Assembly (NCBI GenBank): GCA_946811185.2
Contig: OX328097.1
Coordinates: forward strand, 10,052,252-10,116,251
Length of the DNA stretch: 64,000 nucleotides
Source of the DNA: Hippopus hippopus
Lineage: Eukaryota > Mollusca > Bivalvia > Cardiida > Cardiidae
Direction: 5' to 3'
The position numbers and the translations under genes are program-made. This document shows positions 21,093 to 32,450 of this stretch, piece after piece. The notes under the pieces are model-generated. The model was not told where the DNA came from, searched no databases, and saw only the letters and a list, made by a program, of their open reading frames with translations. Numbering within the stretch: the stretch's first letter is position 1; every line of letters starts with the position of its first letter.

Positions 21093-23134
21093 TTTTAGCT
21101 CACCTGAGCACAACGTACTCAAGGGGAGCTTTTAGGATCACGCTGTGTCCGTCGTGCGTCGTCATTCGTCAACAATTCTTTAAACATCTTCTCCTCCTAA
21201 ACCGCGTGGCCAATTTGGACCAAACTTGGCTGGAATGTTCCTGGGGAGGTCCTCTTTAAAAACTGTTCACAGAATTTGAATCCATTGAAAAACTTTGGTT
21301 GCCATGGCAACCAAATAAAATTTTCCAAGAAACCCTGGGGGGGGCTCTTTGCGTCCAGCGGTGTCAACAATTCTTTAAACATCTTCTCCTTCTAAACCAC
21401 TGGGCAAATTTGGACCAAACTTGGCTGGAATGTTCCTGGGGAGGTCCTCTTTTAAACTGTTCACAGAATTTTTCCAAGAAATTCTTTAAAAATCTCCTCC
21501 TCTGAAACCGCTGGTCAAATTTTGAAATAATTTTACAGATATGTTCCTTGGGTGACCCTTTTCAAAATTTGTTCGCGAAATTTTGATCCATTGAAAAACA
21601 TGGCCGTGGTGATGGGGGGGGGGGGGCTCTTTGCGTCCAGCGATGTCAACAATTCTTTAAACATCTTCTCCTCCTAGACCATTGGGCCAATTTGGACCAA
21701 ACTTGGCTGGAATGTTCCTTGGGAGGTCCTGTTTAAAAACTGTTTACAGAATTTGATTCCATCAAAAACTCTGGTTGCCATGGCAACCAAATGGAATTTT
21801 CCAAGAAATTCTTTAAAAATCTTCTCTGATGAAACCCCTGGTCAGATTTTGAAATAATTTCACAGATATGTTCCTTGGGTGACCCTTTCCAAAAACTGTT
21901 CGCGAAATTTTGATCCGTCAAAAGACATGGCCGGGGTGGGGTGGGTGGGGGCTTTTTGCATCCAGCGGTGTCAACAATTCTTTAAACATCTTCTCCTCCT
22001 TAACCACTGGGCCAATTTCGTCCAAACTTGGCTGGAATGTTCCTGGGGAGGTCCTCTTTAAAAGTTTTTCACAAAATTTGATTCCATCAAAAACTCTGGT
22101 TGCCATGGCAACCAAATGGAATTTTCCAAGAAACCCTTTAAAAATCTTCTCCTCTGAAAGCGCTGGTCAGATTTTGAAATAATTTCACAGATATGTTCCT
22201 TGGGTGACCCTTTTCAAAATTTGTTCGCAAAATTTCGATCCGTCGAAAAACATGGCCGTGGGGGGGGGGGGGCGTCTTTGCACTGTATGGACTTAAAGAA
22301 ATTCTTTGAAATTCTTCTTCTCTTAAACCACTGGTCATATTTTGAAATAATTTCACAGAAATGTTCCTTGGGTGCCCCTTTTGAAAATTTGTTCGCAAAA
22401 TTTTGATCTGTCGAGAAACATGGCTGTGGTGGGATGGAGCTTTTTGCACTATACGGACATAAAGAAATTCTTAAAAAATTTTCTTCTCTGAAACTACTAG
22501 TCAGATTTTGAAGTTATTTCACAGAAATGATCCTTATATTATACCCCTTATTTAGCTTAGCTGTTTTCAAAGAAAACATCGAGGTATTGACATAGCCCTG
22601 TTGTCGTCATCTGCGTTGTTGTCGTGCAAAAACTGTGACATTTCGTCATATCTCAGCTTCCACTCAACACATGTACTTGAAACTCGGAATAATTGTTCAC
22701 TAGTAAAAAAGCAACCCATACAACAAGGGCAGGTAACTCCAAAATTGTTTTGTCCAAATTATGCCCCGTTTGCTACTTGGAATTTTAACTTACTATCCAG
22801 CAACCAACAGCCAATCATTGGCACCCTCATGAGGTGCTCTTGTTCAACTTAATATTTTTAGCCACTATCGGGCATGTGCTCTTGTTCAAGAAATGGTCTT
22901 TGGGTGACCTATCCGGAAATTTATTTGCAGAATTCTGATTCGTCAAAAACATGGCTGTGGTGATGATTGTAGGGGTGGTGACAGGTTTTGAAATGATTTT
23001 TACAGGTGACCTTTTCATAATTGCTAGGCAAAATAATGATTTTGTTTCCAAAATTTCAATACTTTAAAAAAAGTTGGTTATGGTCTTCTCAAAAATTCAG
23101 GTGAGCGATCCAGGGCCATCTTGGCCCTCTTGTT
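21093..23134 (+). mobile_element. Pearl-like element (AGCTCACCTGAGC type) with VNTR-like core
   Basis: 5' hairpin AGCTCACCTGAGCACAACGT, then TGTCCGTCGTGCGTCGTC, then alternating core units. One has ACCAAACTTGGCTGGAATGT and GGTTGCCATGGCAACC. The other has TTGAAATAATTTCACAGATA and AACATGGCCG followed by a G run. The 3' end is AGGTGAGCGATCCAGGGCCA, then GGCCCTCTTGTT. G runs of 10-12 at 21617 and 22258 are slippage-prone. No protein. Confidence 0.75.
22551..22845 (+). mobile_element. Hairpin-tailed element nested in the pearl-like element
   Basis: TTTAGCTTAGCTGTTTTCAA, then ACATCGAGGTATTGAC at the 5' side and GGCACCCTCATGAGGTGCTC then TTGTTC at the 3' side. It interrupts the core at the ATGTTCCTTGGGTGACC motif. 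It is related to 15904-16161. A second short tail, CATGTGCTCTTGTTC, follows at about 22873. Confidence 0.65.
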
Positions 23135-23281
23135 CTACTATTTTCAGAGGAAAACCTCATCATTAGTGCCAAATTAAATGTCCTGTGATCTGTTCCCTTT
23201 CAAAGCCAAATCCATTTTAATTTGTCACCTACAAAATGGTTTCCCTGAGGCAAGTCTCAAATTTTGTTGTCCCAGGAAGAG

Positions 23282-23492
23282 TTAACTCTGTAGCTGCTTA
23301 GGATGATCCACTGGTCTTTTGCAGACAGTGTAGATCAAGATCAGACTGCACAGAATGTGCTGTCTGATCTTTGATCAACACTGTCCGATAAGGAGATACT
23401 TTTCTCCAAAATTAAGTTTGAAATAACATTATTCGGGTTTTTATCACCAGCTTGAAAGTAGCATTTAACTTATTTAGCAGGATAAGGGTTAA
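23282..23492 (+). mobile_element. TTAA-B MITE, complete
   Basis: TTAACTCTGTAGCTGCTTAG to TTTAGCAGGATAAGGGTTAA, 211 bp. The palindrome GTAGATCAAGATCAGACTGC is intact on the left arm, with few changes on the right. Both TTAA boundaries are shared with neighbouring A copies. Confidence 0.95.
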
Positions 23493-23717
23493 CTCTTTAC
23501 CAAACAACAAAATTTTAGACTAGTCCAAATTGAAACCATTAGCAGATGACAAAATATAGATGATTGAAAAATTGAAATTTGTTTTGGGAAGGGTAGAAAA
23601 CATTGTGGGAAAAGGAGAAAATGCTGGTTACCAGCATTTTCTCCCTTTCCCACAATATTTTCAAAAGGCTTCTTTCTCAGGGTCGTTAAAAGTCGCGATT
23701 GTGTGGTAAAGGGTTAA
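23489..23717 (+). mobile_element. TTAA-A MITE, near-consensus
   Basis: TTAACTCTTTACCAAACAAC to GTGTGGTAAAGGGTTAA, 229 bp. Its first TTAA is the last of the B MITE. Confidence 0.95.
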
Positions 23718-24132
23718 GAGACATCTAAAGAAAGTGTCATAACTATGATGCATATGGGAAAAAAAGAAATGAGAAAAAATAAAAGTGACAAACATAACAG
23801 TGAGAGTTTTTGATTGTTTAGATTCTGACAGTAGTGGAATATAGTGCAAAACATTTTGTACACCATCTTGTGCCAGATATTAGTTTGACATACTGATAAA
23901 AGTTGGCAAGAATTCTTCCAGACGGTTTTTATACTGATTATTGTGGAAATAGTTAGCAGTAAAACAAAAAAACAAAAGACTTTTAGAGTCCTTTATGTGA
24001 ATTTTTAACTGTTGTCCCAATGTTGTTAATGTCATTTATTAACTAATTTTTTTTGCAACAATATTCTGGAGAATCTTCCATAGTATGACGCTGAGATGCC
24101 AGCCAGCCCATGTGGCTATCTCTTTGCCAGAT

Positions 24133-24235
24133 GCACAATTTGTAGACTTGTCCATATTGAAGGCATTTGCAGGCAACTCTGTAATGATGGGAGTTGTCTG
24201 TACAAGTGTAGCAAACATTGTGGACCAAGAGCAGA
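24133..24235 (+). mobile_element. TTAA-A left-arm fragment
   Basis: TAGACTTGTCCATATTGAAG, GCATTTGCAGGCAACTC and CAAACATTGTGGACCAAGAG. It is lost after the first hairpin arm. Confidence 0.55.
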
Positions 24236-24302
24236 ACACTGGCGGCAGTGGGAAGTTTCGTGTTAATCCATTACTTTTTCGGCCTGGCTGAATGCGCTGG
24301 CT

Positions 24303-24531
24303 TTAACCCATTACCACACAATCCCTACTTTTGACGACCCTGAGAAAGAAGCCTTTAGAAAACATTGTGAGAAAAGGAGAAAATGCTGGTAACCAGCATT
24401 TTCTCCTTTTCCCACAATGTTTTCTACTCTTCACAAAACAAATTTTAAATTTTCAGTCACTTTTATTTTGTCGTCTGCAAATGCTTTCGATTTGGACAAG
24501 CCTAAAATATTGTTGTTTGGTAATGAGTTAA
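24303..24531 (-). mobile_element. TTAA-A MITE, near-consensus
   Basis: TTAACCCATTACCACACAATC to TTTGGTAATGAGTTAA, with a perfect palindrome around GCTGGTAACCAGC. Confidence 0.95.
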
Positions 24532-24629
24532 CCTACTTCTTGGCCAATAAAATCAATAGAAATCTGAGATTGGTAAACAGTTTTTTCTGCTGGCCCCTGC
24601 AGGCCATTTTGCAGGCTAATTTACACTAT

Positions 24630-25494
24630 GTTGGTGCTCAAGGTGAGCTTTTGTGATGGTGCAATGTCTGTCATGTGTGGTCAAAGCTCTAGAAGCCACT
24701 TTTTCAGTCTGATACTCATGAAATGTTGTCAGAAATTTGTCTTGATAATACCTCAAACAAGCTTGAAAATGGATCATTTTGGGTCAAAAAACTAGGTCAG
24801 TAGGTCAAATCTTAGAAAAACCTTGTGCACACTCTTGAGGCTGCATTTTCAGTCCAATACTCATAAAAGTTGGTCAGAATCTTTCTTTTGATGATATCTT
24901 GGAAGGTTTTTGAAAATAGGTCACATCCTGCAAAAAGCTAGGTCACCAGATCAAATCTTGGAAAAATATTGTGTATGCTCTAGAGGCTATATTTTCAGTC
25001 CAATACTATTGAAAATTGATTGGACAAGTTTGAAAAAGGGTCATGTGGGGTCAAAGCCTAGGTCACCTGGTCAGATCTTAGAAAAACCTTGTGTACACTC
25101 TAGAGGCCACATTTTTAGTCCAATACTTACAAAAATTGGTCAGAATATTCATCTTGATGATATCTCAGACGAGTGTGAAAATGGGTCATGTTGTGTCAAA
25201 AACTAGATCACCTGGTAAAATCTTTGAAATATCTTGCATATGCTTTAGAGGCTACATTTTCAGTCCAGTACTTATGGAGATTGGTCAGAATGTTTGTCTT
25301 GATGATTTGTTGGATACCTTTGAAAATGAGTCACATCAGGTCAAATACTAGGTCACCAGGTCAGATCTAAAGGCCACATTTTTAGTATAATATTCATGAA
25401 GATTTTTTGTCATATCTTTGAGGAGATTGCAAATCGGCCATGTTTGGTCAAAAGGCTCAGGTGAGCAACTTCGGGCCATTATGGCCATCATGTT
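24630..25494 (+). mobile_element. Pearl-like element, 145-bp core, 5' worn
   Basis: GGTGCTCAAGGTGAGCTTTT leader, TGTCTGTCATGTGTGGTC in place of the CCGTCC tract, about five core units (TCTAGAGGCCACATTTTTAG type), and the 3' end GGCTCAGGTGAGCAACTTCG then GGGCCATTATGGCCATCATG. The usual GGCCCTCTTG has become GGCCATCATG. Confidence 0.7.
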
Positions 25495-25986
25495 ATAATA
25501 GCATTAAACACTAAACAAACATGATGAAATAATTCTTATGTTGAGAAAATGACAATGCAATAATGAACGATAGATACAATAGACTGCTTGATTTAAAAAT
25601 ACATTTGTGCTAATTATTCAAACTAGAGATAATGAAAAGGAAAATTTACATTTATGCCTGATAACATGCATCTTGGTTATTTTCTCTTTAAGGCTGGGAT
25701 TCTTGGATATCTCTATAAAATATTTTTGTGACATATCACATAAAGTATATTTAAGATGGCAAATGATTGCAAAACAATGTAACTACAGACTGTGTAATTG
25801 AAAAGTTTATTTTCTATTTTTGAATTCATTACTGTACAAATTTGTTATGGTTTTTATGCTCCTAGAATAGGCAACTTTTTACATTATCATCACAAGTAAT
25901 TGCTCTTTTTCTTAAACTGTTTCCCGTATCATTGAAGAAAGACAAAAAAATGTCTCTGTATTCATAAACCATCGCAGATATAGTCC
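25495..25986. other. AT-rich spacer, no gene seen
   Basis: The longest frame (25607-25801, 64 residues) has no recognisable feature. Confidence 0.4.
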
Positions 25987-26205
25987 ACCCTCTACAAAGC
26001 ATTATTGTGTTTCATGATCCTGAAGTAAGAGGCTTTTGAAAACATAGTGGGAAAAGAAGAAAATGCTGGTTATCAGCTTTTTCTTCTTTCCTCAAAATGT
26101 TTTCTACCCTTTTTAAAGACAATATCAATCATCTGAAACACATTTAATTCTTCATTAGCAACAGTTTCATTTTTAACAGGTCAATAATTGTGTTTTGTGG
26201 TTATG
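25987..26205 (-). mobile_element. Degraded TTAA-A MITE
   Basis: CACCCTCTACAAAGCATTAT start, hairpin GGGAAAAGAAGAAAATGCTG against CAGCTTTTTCTTCTTTCCTC, right end TTTTGTGGTTATGAAATG. Confidence 0.65.
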
Positions 26206-26664
26206 AAATGGGAAAACAAACTGAGAAGTCATTCATATTTGTAGGAAAATTGATCAAGTACCAAACAAAATACAAAGAATTAATCTTGTGTTTCGCAATA
26301 CTGACTGATGCACCAAATGGCACCGTGTCAGAGTTGTTGTGCACTGTAACAAGGTAATTCGTGCAGCTAGTACATTCACATTTCGAGATGTTTTCTAGTA
26401 TAATTAATATAAGTCAGAAATTTCTCTCTGCCTTTTACCTGTGGCGTATCAGATCTGCATTGATCTATTTTTCCATGTTTTTATACTCATTCTTTAATAT
26501 TCGTAAATACGCATTCTTTAATATTCATAAATGAAATCAAAATGATTAGTGTTTCGAAATCTGAAAATACAGAAATCTCCAATTCCTAGTTTTAGAAAAA
26601 CTTTAGACACAGCATGGCTTATTTTTGTTAACGGTTGTATGAAAGGCTCTGGGCTGATGGGAGT
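26206..26664. other. Spacer, no gene seen
   Basis: A short direct repeat (ATTCTTTAATATTCGTAAAT and ATTCTTTAATATTCATAAAT) lies near 26490-26532. Nothing else stands out. Confidence 0.4.
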
Positions 26665-26884
26665 TCTTTTCCAGATGACAAAATTTTGAACGAGTCCAAA
26701 TTGAAAGGATGTGCAGACAACACTTCAAATTTGGATCTACTGATTAAGCTTGTCCTGGAAGGGAAGAAAACGTGGGAAAAGGAGAAAATGCTGGTAACCA
26801 GCATTTTCTCCTTTACCCAAAATGTTTTCAGAAGCTTTCTTCCTCGAGGTCAATAAAACACTGTATTGTTTCGTGTAGGGTAAA
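26665..26884 (+). mobile_element. TTAA-A MITE, ends worn
   Basis: TTTTCCAGATGACAAAATTT to TTTCGTGTAGGGTAAAA. The hairpin GCTGGTAACCAGC is in the opposite central orientation to most + copies. Confidence 0.75.
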
Positions 26885-27052
26885 ATATTGATGAAGGAAC
26901 CATCTCTAGGCGTTTACTAGGTAAGCTTTGATACAGAATTGTACCTGACACTTATTACTGTTTTGATGAGCACTGCTGCACAGAAATACACATTCTTAGT
27001 CGATCAGGTACAAGCAAGAAAGGGTGAGGCTGACACATGAAACGAAGCCAGA

Positions 27053-27253
27053 TTAACTCTTTACCAAACAGCAATATTTTAGACTTGTCCTAATTGAAAG
27101 CATTTGCAGACGAAAAATTAAAGGTGGCTAAAATGGCGGAATTTATCCTTGCTAGAGTAGAAAACATTGTTGAAAAAGGAGAAAATGCTGGTTACCATCT
27201 TCTATCTTGTTCCTAGGGTTGTTAAAACCCCGGATTGTTTGGTAAAGGGTTAA
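27053..27253 (+). mobile_element. TTAA-A MITE lacking the hairpin return arm
   Basis: TTAACTCTTTACCAAACAGC to TTGGTAAAGGGTTAA. After GCTGGTTACCAT the sequence jumps to TCTTCTATCTTGTTCCTAGG, so the second arm is deleted while both ends are intact. Confidence 0.85.
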
Positions 27254-28267
27254 GTGTAGGTATTTTATGTTGCCCATTTCGTCATAAAGTATCTTGATAC
27301 TTCCAGATTGAAAGTATCAGCCAATATGCTCAGCTAGAAGAATTAGGTCAACTTGATCCATTTTCAGAATCTAAAGCTATTTTCTACCCAACTTTTTAAG
27401 GATGACACCTGTCCACTTTAAGATCTTGGTGTTTTGACATTACTTTTTTTCCCCCCAGGTATAGTATTTTTTTAGCTCACCTGAGCACGAAGTGCTCATG
27501 GTGAGCTTTTGGGATCGTGCTGTGTCTGGTGTCCGTTGTGCGTCGTCCATCATCAACTTTTACCTTGTGTACGCTCTAGAGGCTACATTTTCAGTCCAAT
27601 ACTCATCAAACTTGTTCAAAATGTTTGTCTTGACAATATCTTGGACGTGTTCGAAAGTGGGTCATGTTGGGTCAAAAACTAGGTCACTAGGTCAAATCTT
27701 AGAAAAACCTTGTGTACACTCTAGAGGCTACATTTTCAGTCAGATACTCATGAAAGTTGGTCAGAATGTTTGTCTTGATGATATCTCGGACGAGTTTGAA
27801 AATGGGTCATGCTGGGCCAAAAACTAGGTCACTAGGTCAAACTGGAAAAACCTTGTGTACACTCTAGAGGCCACATTTTCAGTCCAATACTCTTGAAACT
27901 TAGTCAGAATGTTTGTCTTTATGATATTTTGGAGAAGTTTGAAAATGGGTCATGTTGGGTCAAAAAATAGGTCACTAGGTCATATCTTAGAAAAACACTG
28001 TACGCTCTAGAGGCCACATTTTTGGTCCAAAACTCTTGAAATTTGGTCAGAATGTTTGTCTTGATGATATCTCGGACAAGTTTGAAAATGGGTCATGTCG
28101 GGCAAAAAACTACGTCACTTTGTCAAATCTTAAAAAAAACCTTGTGTACGTATTTTCAGTCCAAAGTTCTTGAAAGTTGGTCAGAATGTTTGACTTGATG
28201 ATATCTTGGATGAGTTCAAAAATGGTTCATGTTGGGTAAAAAACTATGTCACTAGGTCAAATGTTAG

Positions 28268-29269
28268 AACAAGAGGGCCATGATGGCCCTGTATCGCTCC
28301 TGGCTTTTTAACCCTTTACCACACAAATGGAAATGTTAACGACCCTGAAAGAGAAGGCTTTCAAAAACATCGTGAGAAAAGGACAACATGTTGTCAGCCA
28401 GTATTTTCTCCTTTTCCCACAACGTTTCTTATTAATGGCATTGACAGAGACATACAGCATAAAAAGTCTGTATGGTAATAAACTTACTTTGAAAACATAA
28501 CCTCCACCCCGCCCGCCAGACAAAAACAGTCATATCTTTTTAAATGCAAAGATAATATCAGTGAATACACGCAGGTTTATTCATAAGCATGAAAGGTAAA
28601 GTTCTGAAAAAATTTGAGTGATAGAAACCTTACTTTAAATTAAACATTCCATTCATGTGAGCATAACCATTAGCATCAAAATAAATCACTCTCGCTTAAA
28701 ATAGAACATTTCCTCTCCAAAAAACTTGAATACCAAACTCCAATAATGTGTAAGTGCAGTTTGATAATCAAGGGAGGTAAATAGTAACAAACTTTATCAT
28801 GTATAACAGGAGTTATTTCCCTTGATTACTATTTTAAATGAGTCACTATATAAGCCCATGTTAAACTTGTGATCTCCGGGGCAGAGCCAATTTTGACCCC
28901 AGGGCTATAATATGAAGGAATTTGATAGAGGTCCATTAGATAAAGCTACATGCCAAATTTGGTAGCCCTGGGCCTTATGGTTTCAGACAAGAAGATTTTC
29001 AAAGATGTTCAATATTTTTCAGTTTTGTTGCCTTGGTAACCAGAGTTTTTGAAGGAATCAAATTCTTTCAAGAATTCTAAAGAGGACCATGGCAGGATCA
29101 TTTTTGTGAAGTTTCATCAAATTTGGATGGGTAGTTTCAGAGAAGAAGTTTGAAAAAAAAAAGTTAACGCACACACAGACGGACGCACGCATGCACGGAT
29201 GGACGGACGCACGACGGACACCAGGCCATGACATAAGCCCGCTGGCCTTCGGCCAGTGGAGCTAAAAAT
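28268..29269 (-). mobile_element. Pearl-like element (AGCTCCACTGGCC type) nested inverted
   Basis: Read on the minus strand it starts TTTTTAGCTCCACTGGCCGA, then AGGCCAGCGGGC, CGTCCGTCCATCCGTGCATG, core sequence with GGTTACCAAGGCAAC, and ends GGAGCGATACAGGGCCATCA then TGGCCCTCTTGTT. It is oriented opposite to its host and carries its own TTAA-A insertion. Confidence 0.75.
28308..28440 (-). mobile_element. TTAA-A MITE fragment inside the nested pearl
   Basis: TTAACCCTTTACCACACAAA through the hairpin (GGACAACATGTTGTCAGCCA, worn). It is lost after CCCACAACGTTTC. Confidence 0.7.
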
Positions 29270-29815
29270 CTTGTGTATGCTCTAGAGCCCACATTTTCAG
29301 TCAGATACTCATGAAACTTGGTCAGAATGTTTGTCTTGGGTCAAAAACTAGGTCACTAGGTCAAATCTTAGAAAAACCTTGTGTACACTCTAGAGGCTAC
29401 ATTTTCAGTCAGATACTCATGAAAGTTGGTCAGAATGTTTGTCTTGATGACATCTCAGACGACTTTGAAAATCGGTCATGTTGGATCAAAAACTAGGTCA
29501 ATAGGTCAAATCTTAGAAAAGCCCTGTGTATACTCTATAGGCCACATTTTCTGTCCAATACTTATGAAAGGTGGTCAGGATCTTTGTTTTGATAATATCT
29601 ACAATGGGAAAAATTGGCTATGGTTGACTGAAAAATAGGTCACTGAGAGAAATTCTAGAAAAATCTTGTGTACATGCTAGAGGCCGAATTTTCAGACCAA
29701 TAATTATGAAAGCTTAGTAGATTGTTTGTCATGATATCTCAAGAGATTGAAAATGGGTCATGTTTGGTCAAAAGACTCAGGTGACCGACTTTAGGGCCAT
29801 CATGGCCCTCTTGTT

Positions 29816-30049
29816 GTAAAAACAAAACCAGATGAAATGACCAGAAAAATGAAAACCAATTGGAATGGAGTACATTGCTATGGCTTGGATACTTTAAGAT
29901 GTCAGAATATTCACTTTGTCATGAAAAATAAATCACTGTACAACTTGTTTCCAGAAGTAAAATTGTTACAGTTTGTATGCATAGAGTTGATGCTACTACA
30001 TACATACCATTTTATGGATAGAGCAGTTTTGAAATTTTTCTTGATTGCC
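29816..30049. other. Spacer, no gene seen
   Basis: Short frames only. It separates the pearl element from a degraded MITE pair. Confidence 0.4.
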
Positions 30050-30262
30050 AAGCAATCCATTTTTTTTTTTACCCTCTAGAAGGAGGCATTCGACAGCATT
30101 GTGCATAAAGGAGAAAATGCTGGTTACCAGCATTTTTATTAAACCTAAAGTACTTTCCAGTATTTTCTTCTGTATCCCAAAAGCATTTCATTCCACAATA
30201 TTTTGCATCCTTTCAAAGACAAGTGTAATCATTTGTGTCACATTTAAATTGTCATCTACAAA
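30050..30262 (-). mobile_element. Degraded TTAA-A MITE
   Basis: CCCTCTAGAAGGAGGCATTC; hairpin GGAGAAAATGCTGGTTACCA; later TCCACAATATTTTGCATCC and GTCACATTTAAATTGTC. An insertion separates the hairpin arms. Confidence 0.6.
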
Positions 30263-30269
30263 TGGCAAA

Positions 30270-30506
30270 ATCCTATACCAAACGTCAAAACTGTATACTC
30301 ACCCAAATTGGAAGCACTTGTAGATGGCAAATCAAATGTGACTCAAGTGATGGGATTGTCTTTTTACAGCGAGAAAACATAGTTGTAAAAGGAGAAGAAG
30401 TTGGTGAGGAGAAAATGCTTGTTACCAGAAGTTCCTTCTTTTCCAACAATGCTTCAAAGCCTTGCTTTGTGTCATTAAAACATGGGATTGTGTGGTAAAG
30501 GGTTAA
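30270..30506 (+). mobile_element. TTAA-A MITE, 5' TTAA lost
   Basis: TATACCAAACGTCAAAACTG to GTGTGGTAAAGGGTTAA. The first hairpin arm is lengthened by a GGAGAAGAAGTTGGTGAGGA insertion. Confidence 0.75.
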
Positions 30507-30540
30507 TTATTAACTAGTCATATAATTTTGCAATTTGACA

Positions 30541-31470
30541 CAGAGCTTGAAATTGGGCAAAGATCTTGACATGGGGCAAAGAGCTTGACATTTGCCCTAT
30601 GTCAAGCTTTTTGCCCTATGTCAAGCTCTTTGCCCCATGACAAGCTCTTTGCCCCATGACAAGCTCTTCGCCAAATGTCAAACTCTTTGCCCCATGTCAA
30701 GTTCTCTACCCAATGTCAGGCTCTCATTGGGCATAGAGCTTGACACTGGGCAAAGAGCTTGACATAGGGAAAAGAGCTTGACAGGCGGTAAAGATCATTT
30801 CAATAAGCACTTTGACATATAAGGGATAAGATCGTTACATTAGGAAAAAGCATGACACTGGGCAAAGAGCATGACATTTGGCAAAAGGCTTGATATTGGA
30901 CAAAGAGGTTGATATCTGGCAAAGAGGTTGATATCTGGCAAATTAGCATGCCATTGGGCAATGAGCTTGACAGTGAGCAATCAAAACAATTATGGCAAAT
31001 AGCTTTACATGGGGCAAAGAGATTGACACGGGACAAACAGCTTATATTTTGCAACACGCATGACATTGGGGCAAGAACCTGATATTGGACAAATATGTCT
31101 GACACTGGGGAAAGAGCATGACATTGGGCGAAGAGCTTGACTAGGGACAGAGAGCTTGACATGGGTCAAAGAGCTTGACATTGGCAAGGAGCTTGACACT
31201 GAGCAGAGCTTGACACTATGCAAAGGGCTTGACATTGAGCAAAGAGCTTGACATTTGGCAAGAGCTTGACATGGGCCAAAGGGCATGACATTAGGCAAAA
31301 AGCTTGATGAAAATTAGCTTGACATTGAGCAAAGAGCTTGACATTGGGAAAAGAGCTTGATATCAGGAAATAAGCTTGAAATTCGGACACCGAGCTTAAG
31401 ATTGGCTAAATTAGCTTGACTTTGGGCAAAGAGCTTGACATTGGGCAAAGAGCTTGACATAGGGTAACAG
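30541..31470. repeat. 19-bp minisatellite with strand switches
   Basis: About 45 units of the type TTGACATTGGGCAAAGAGC, varying in GACATGGGG, GACACTGGG and GATATTGG. Units run forward at 30541-30592, inverted at 30593-30722 (GCCCTATGTCAAGCTCTTT), then forward to the end. The units are not multiples of three and I do not read the array as coding. Confidence 0.9.
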
Positions 31471-31704
31471 CTACTGTTTAGTTAGGTAGTTTATTTGAAA
31501 GGACTCTTCTTTTTTAGAATGACCGAACAATCCTCATGTCTACTAGTTTTTAGTTTAAATATGATAAGAGATCATTCCTGTTTTATGTCAAAAGGCAAAA
31601 AAATATACAGCTCAGGTAAGGAGTAGCAGGTTTTAAATCTGCTATAGGTAATGCTTTTAAACCCTTACTGTGCCTATCACAGCTATGTTTGCTTTTGTGG
31701 TCAT

Positions 31705-31932
31705 TTAACTCTTTACCAAACAACAAAATCTTAGTCTGGTCCAAATTGAAAGCATTTGCAGACGACAAAATAAATATGACTCAAAAATGGAAACTTGACT
31801 TTGGAAGAGTAGAAAACATTGTGGGAAATGGAGAAAATGCTGGTTACCAGCATTTTCTCCTTTTTCACGGTGTTTTCAGAAGGCTTCTTCCTTGGGGTCG
31901 TAAAAAACAGGGATTGTTTTGTAAAGGGTTAA
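31705..31932 (+). mobile_element. TTAA-A MITE, near-consensus
   Basis: TTAACTCTTTACCAAACAAC to TTTTGTAAAGGGTTAA. It is very close to the copy at 10320, including TGGAAACTTGACTTTGGAAG in the left arm, so the two belong to one subfamily. Confidence 0.95.
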
Positions 31933-31990
31933 GATTAAGAATAGACTGCACAAAACTGCAGTCTGATCTTGAACCTCCACTGTCATTCTC
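31933..31990 (+). mobile_element. TTAA-B fragment
   Basis: AAGAATAGACTGCACAAAAC and TGCAGTCTGATCTTGAACCT directly after the A copy's TTAA. Confidence 0.5.
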
Positions 31991-32222
31991 TGAGACGTTC
32001 ACTAAGAGCAGACTTGTAATTATTTAGCATGTTTTTCCAGACTGAAAACTTCTATTTAGTATATTTGGCACTCAAACAGTTAACCCATAACCAGGCAGGA
32101 TATTTCAGACAAAATCTCAAAACAGGATCCATATTTTCCAACAATTCCTAATTTCATTCTACATGTAAGTCTAATGCTAGATTTAGAAAGTAAGATGACT
32201 TCTGATTGGCTAAAGCATTTGG

Positions 32223-32450
32223 TTAACCCTTTCCCAGATAAGCCCTGGTTTTTACGGCTCTGAGGATGAAGGCGTTTGAAAACACTGTGGAAAAATGAGA
32301 AAATGCTCATAACGAGCATTTTCTCCATTTTCCACAGTGTTTTCTTCCCTAACAGATAAAAATACCACCTTTTTGGCCACTCTAAATTTGTCGTCTGCAA
32401 ATTCTTTCAATTTCAGCAGACCAAAATTACCTCATCTGGTAAAGAGTTAA
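32223..32450 (-). mobile_element. TTAA-A MITE with co-varied hairpin
   Basis: TTAACCCTTTCCCAGATAAG to CATCTGGTAAAGAGTTAA. The stem reads CACTGTGG against CCACAGTG and GCTC against GAGC, where the consensus has CATTGTGG/CCACAATG and GCTGG/CCAGC. Confidence 0.9.

Larger units (their letters stand above)
20990..23285 (-). mobile_element. TTAA-A MITE split by a 2-kb pearl-like element
   Basis: The left part is 20990-21092 (TTAACTTTTCACCAAAATATT; GAGGAAGAAGGCTTTTGAAA). It resumes at about 23135 with TTCTACTATTTTCAGAGG and ends GGAAGAGTTAA. The last TTAA (23282-23285) is shared with the B MITE that follows. Confidence 0.75.
27469..29815 (+). mobile_element. Pearl-like element (AGCTCACCTGAGC type) interrupted
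   Basis: 5' end AGCTCACCTGAGCACGAAGT, then GCGTCGTCCATCATC. Core units of 145 bp run to 28267 and resume at 29270 (CTTGTGTATGCTCTAGAGCC). The 3' end is AGACTCAGGTGACCGACTTT, then GGGCCATCATGGCCCTCTTG. The break falls inside CTTAGAAAAACCTTGTGTA of the core. Confidence 0.8.

Noticed and set aside
31001..31400. Minus-strand frames of 97-120 residues with repeated MSSS/AQCQA motifs
   Set aside because: They are translations of the minisatellite and have no start or domain context.
30541..31470. A repeat protein encoded by the 19-bp array
   Set aside because: The period is not a multiple of three and the array flips strand, so no repeating peptide is maintained.
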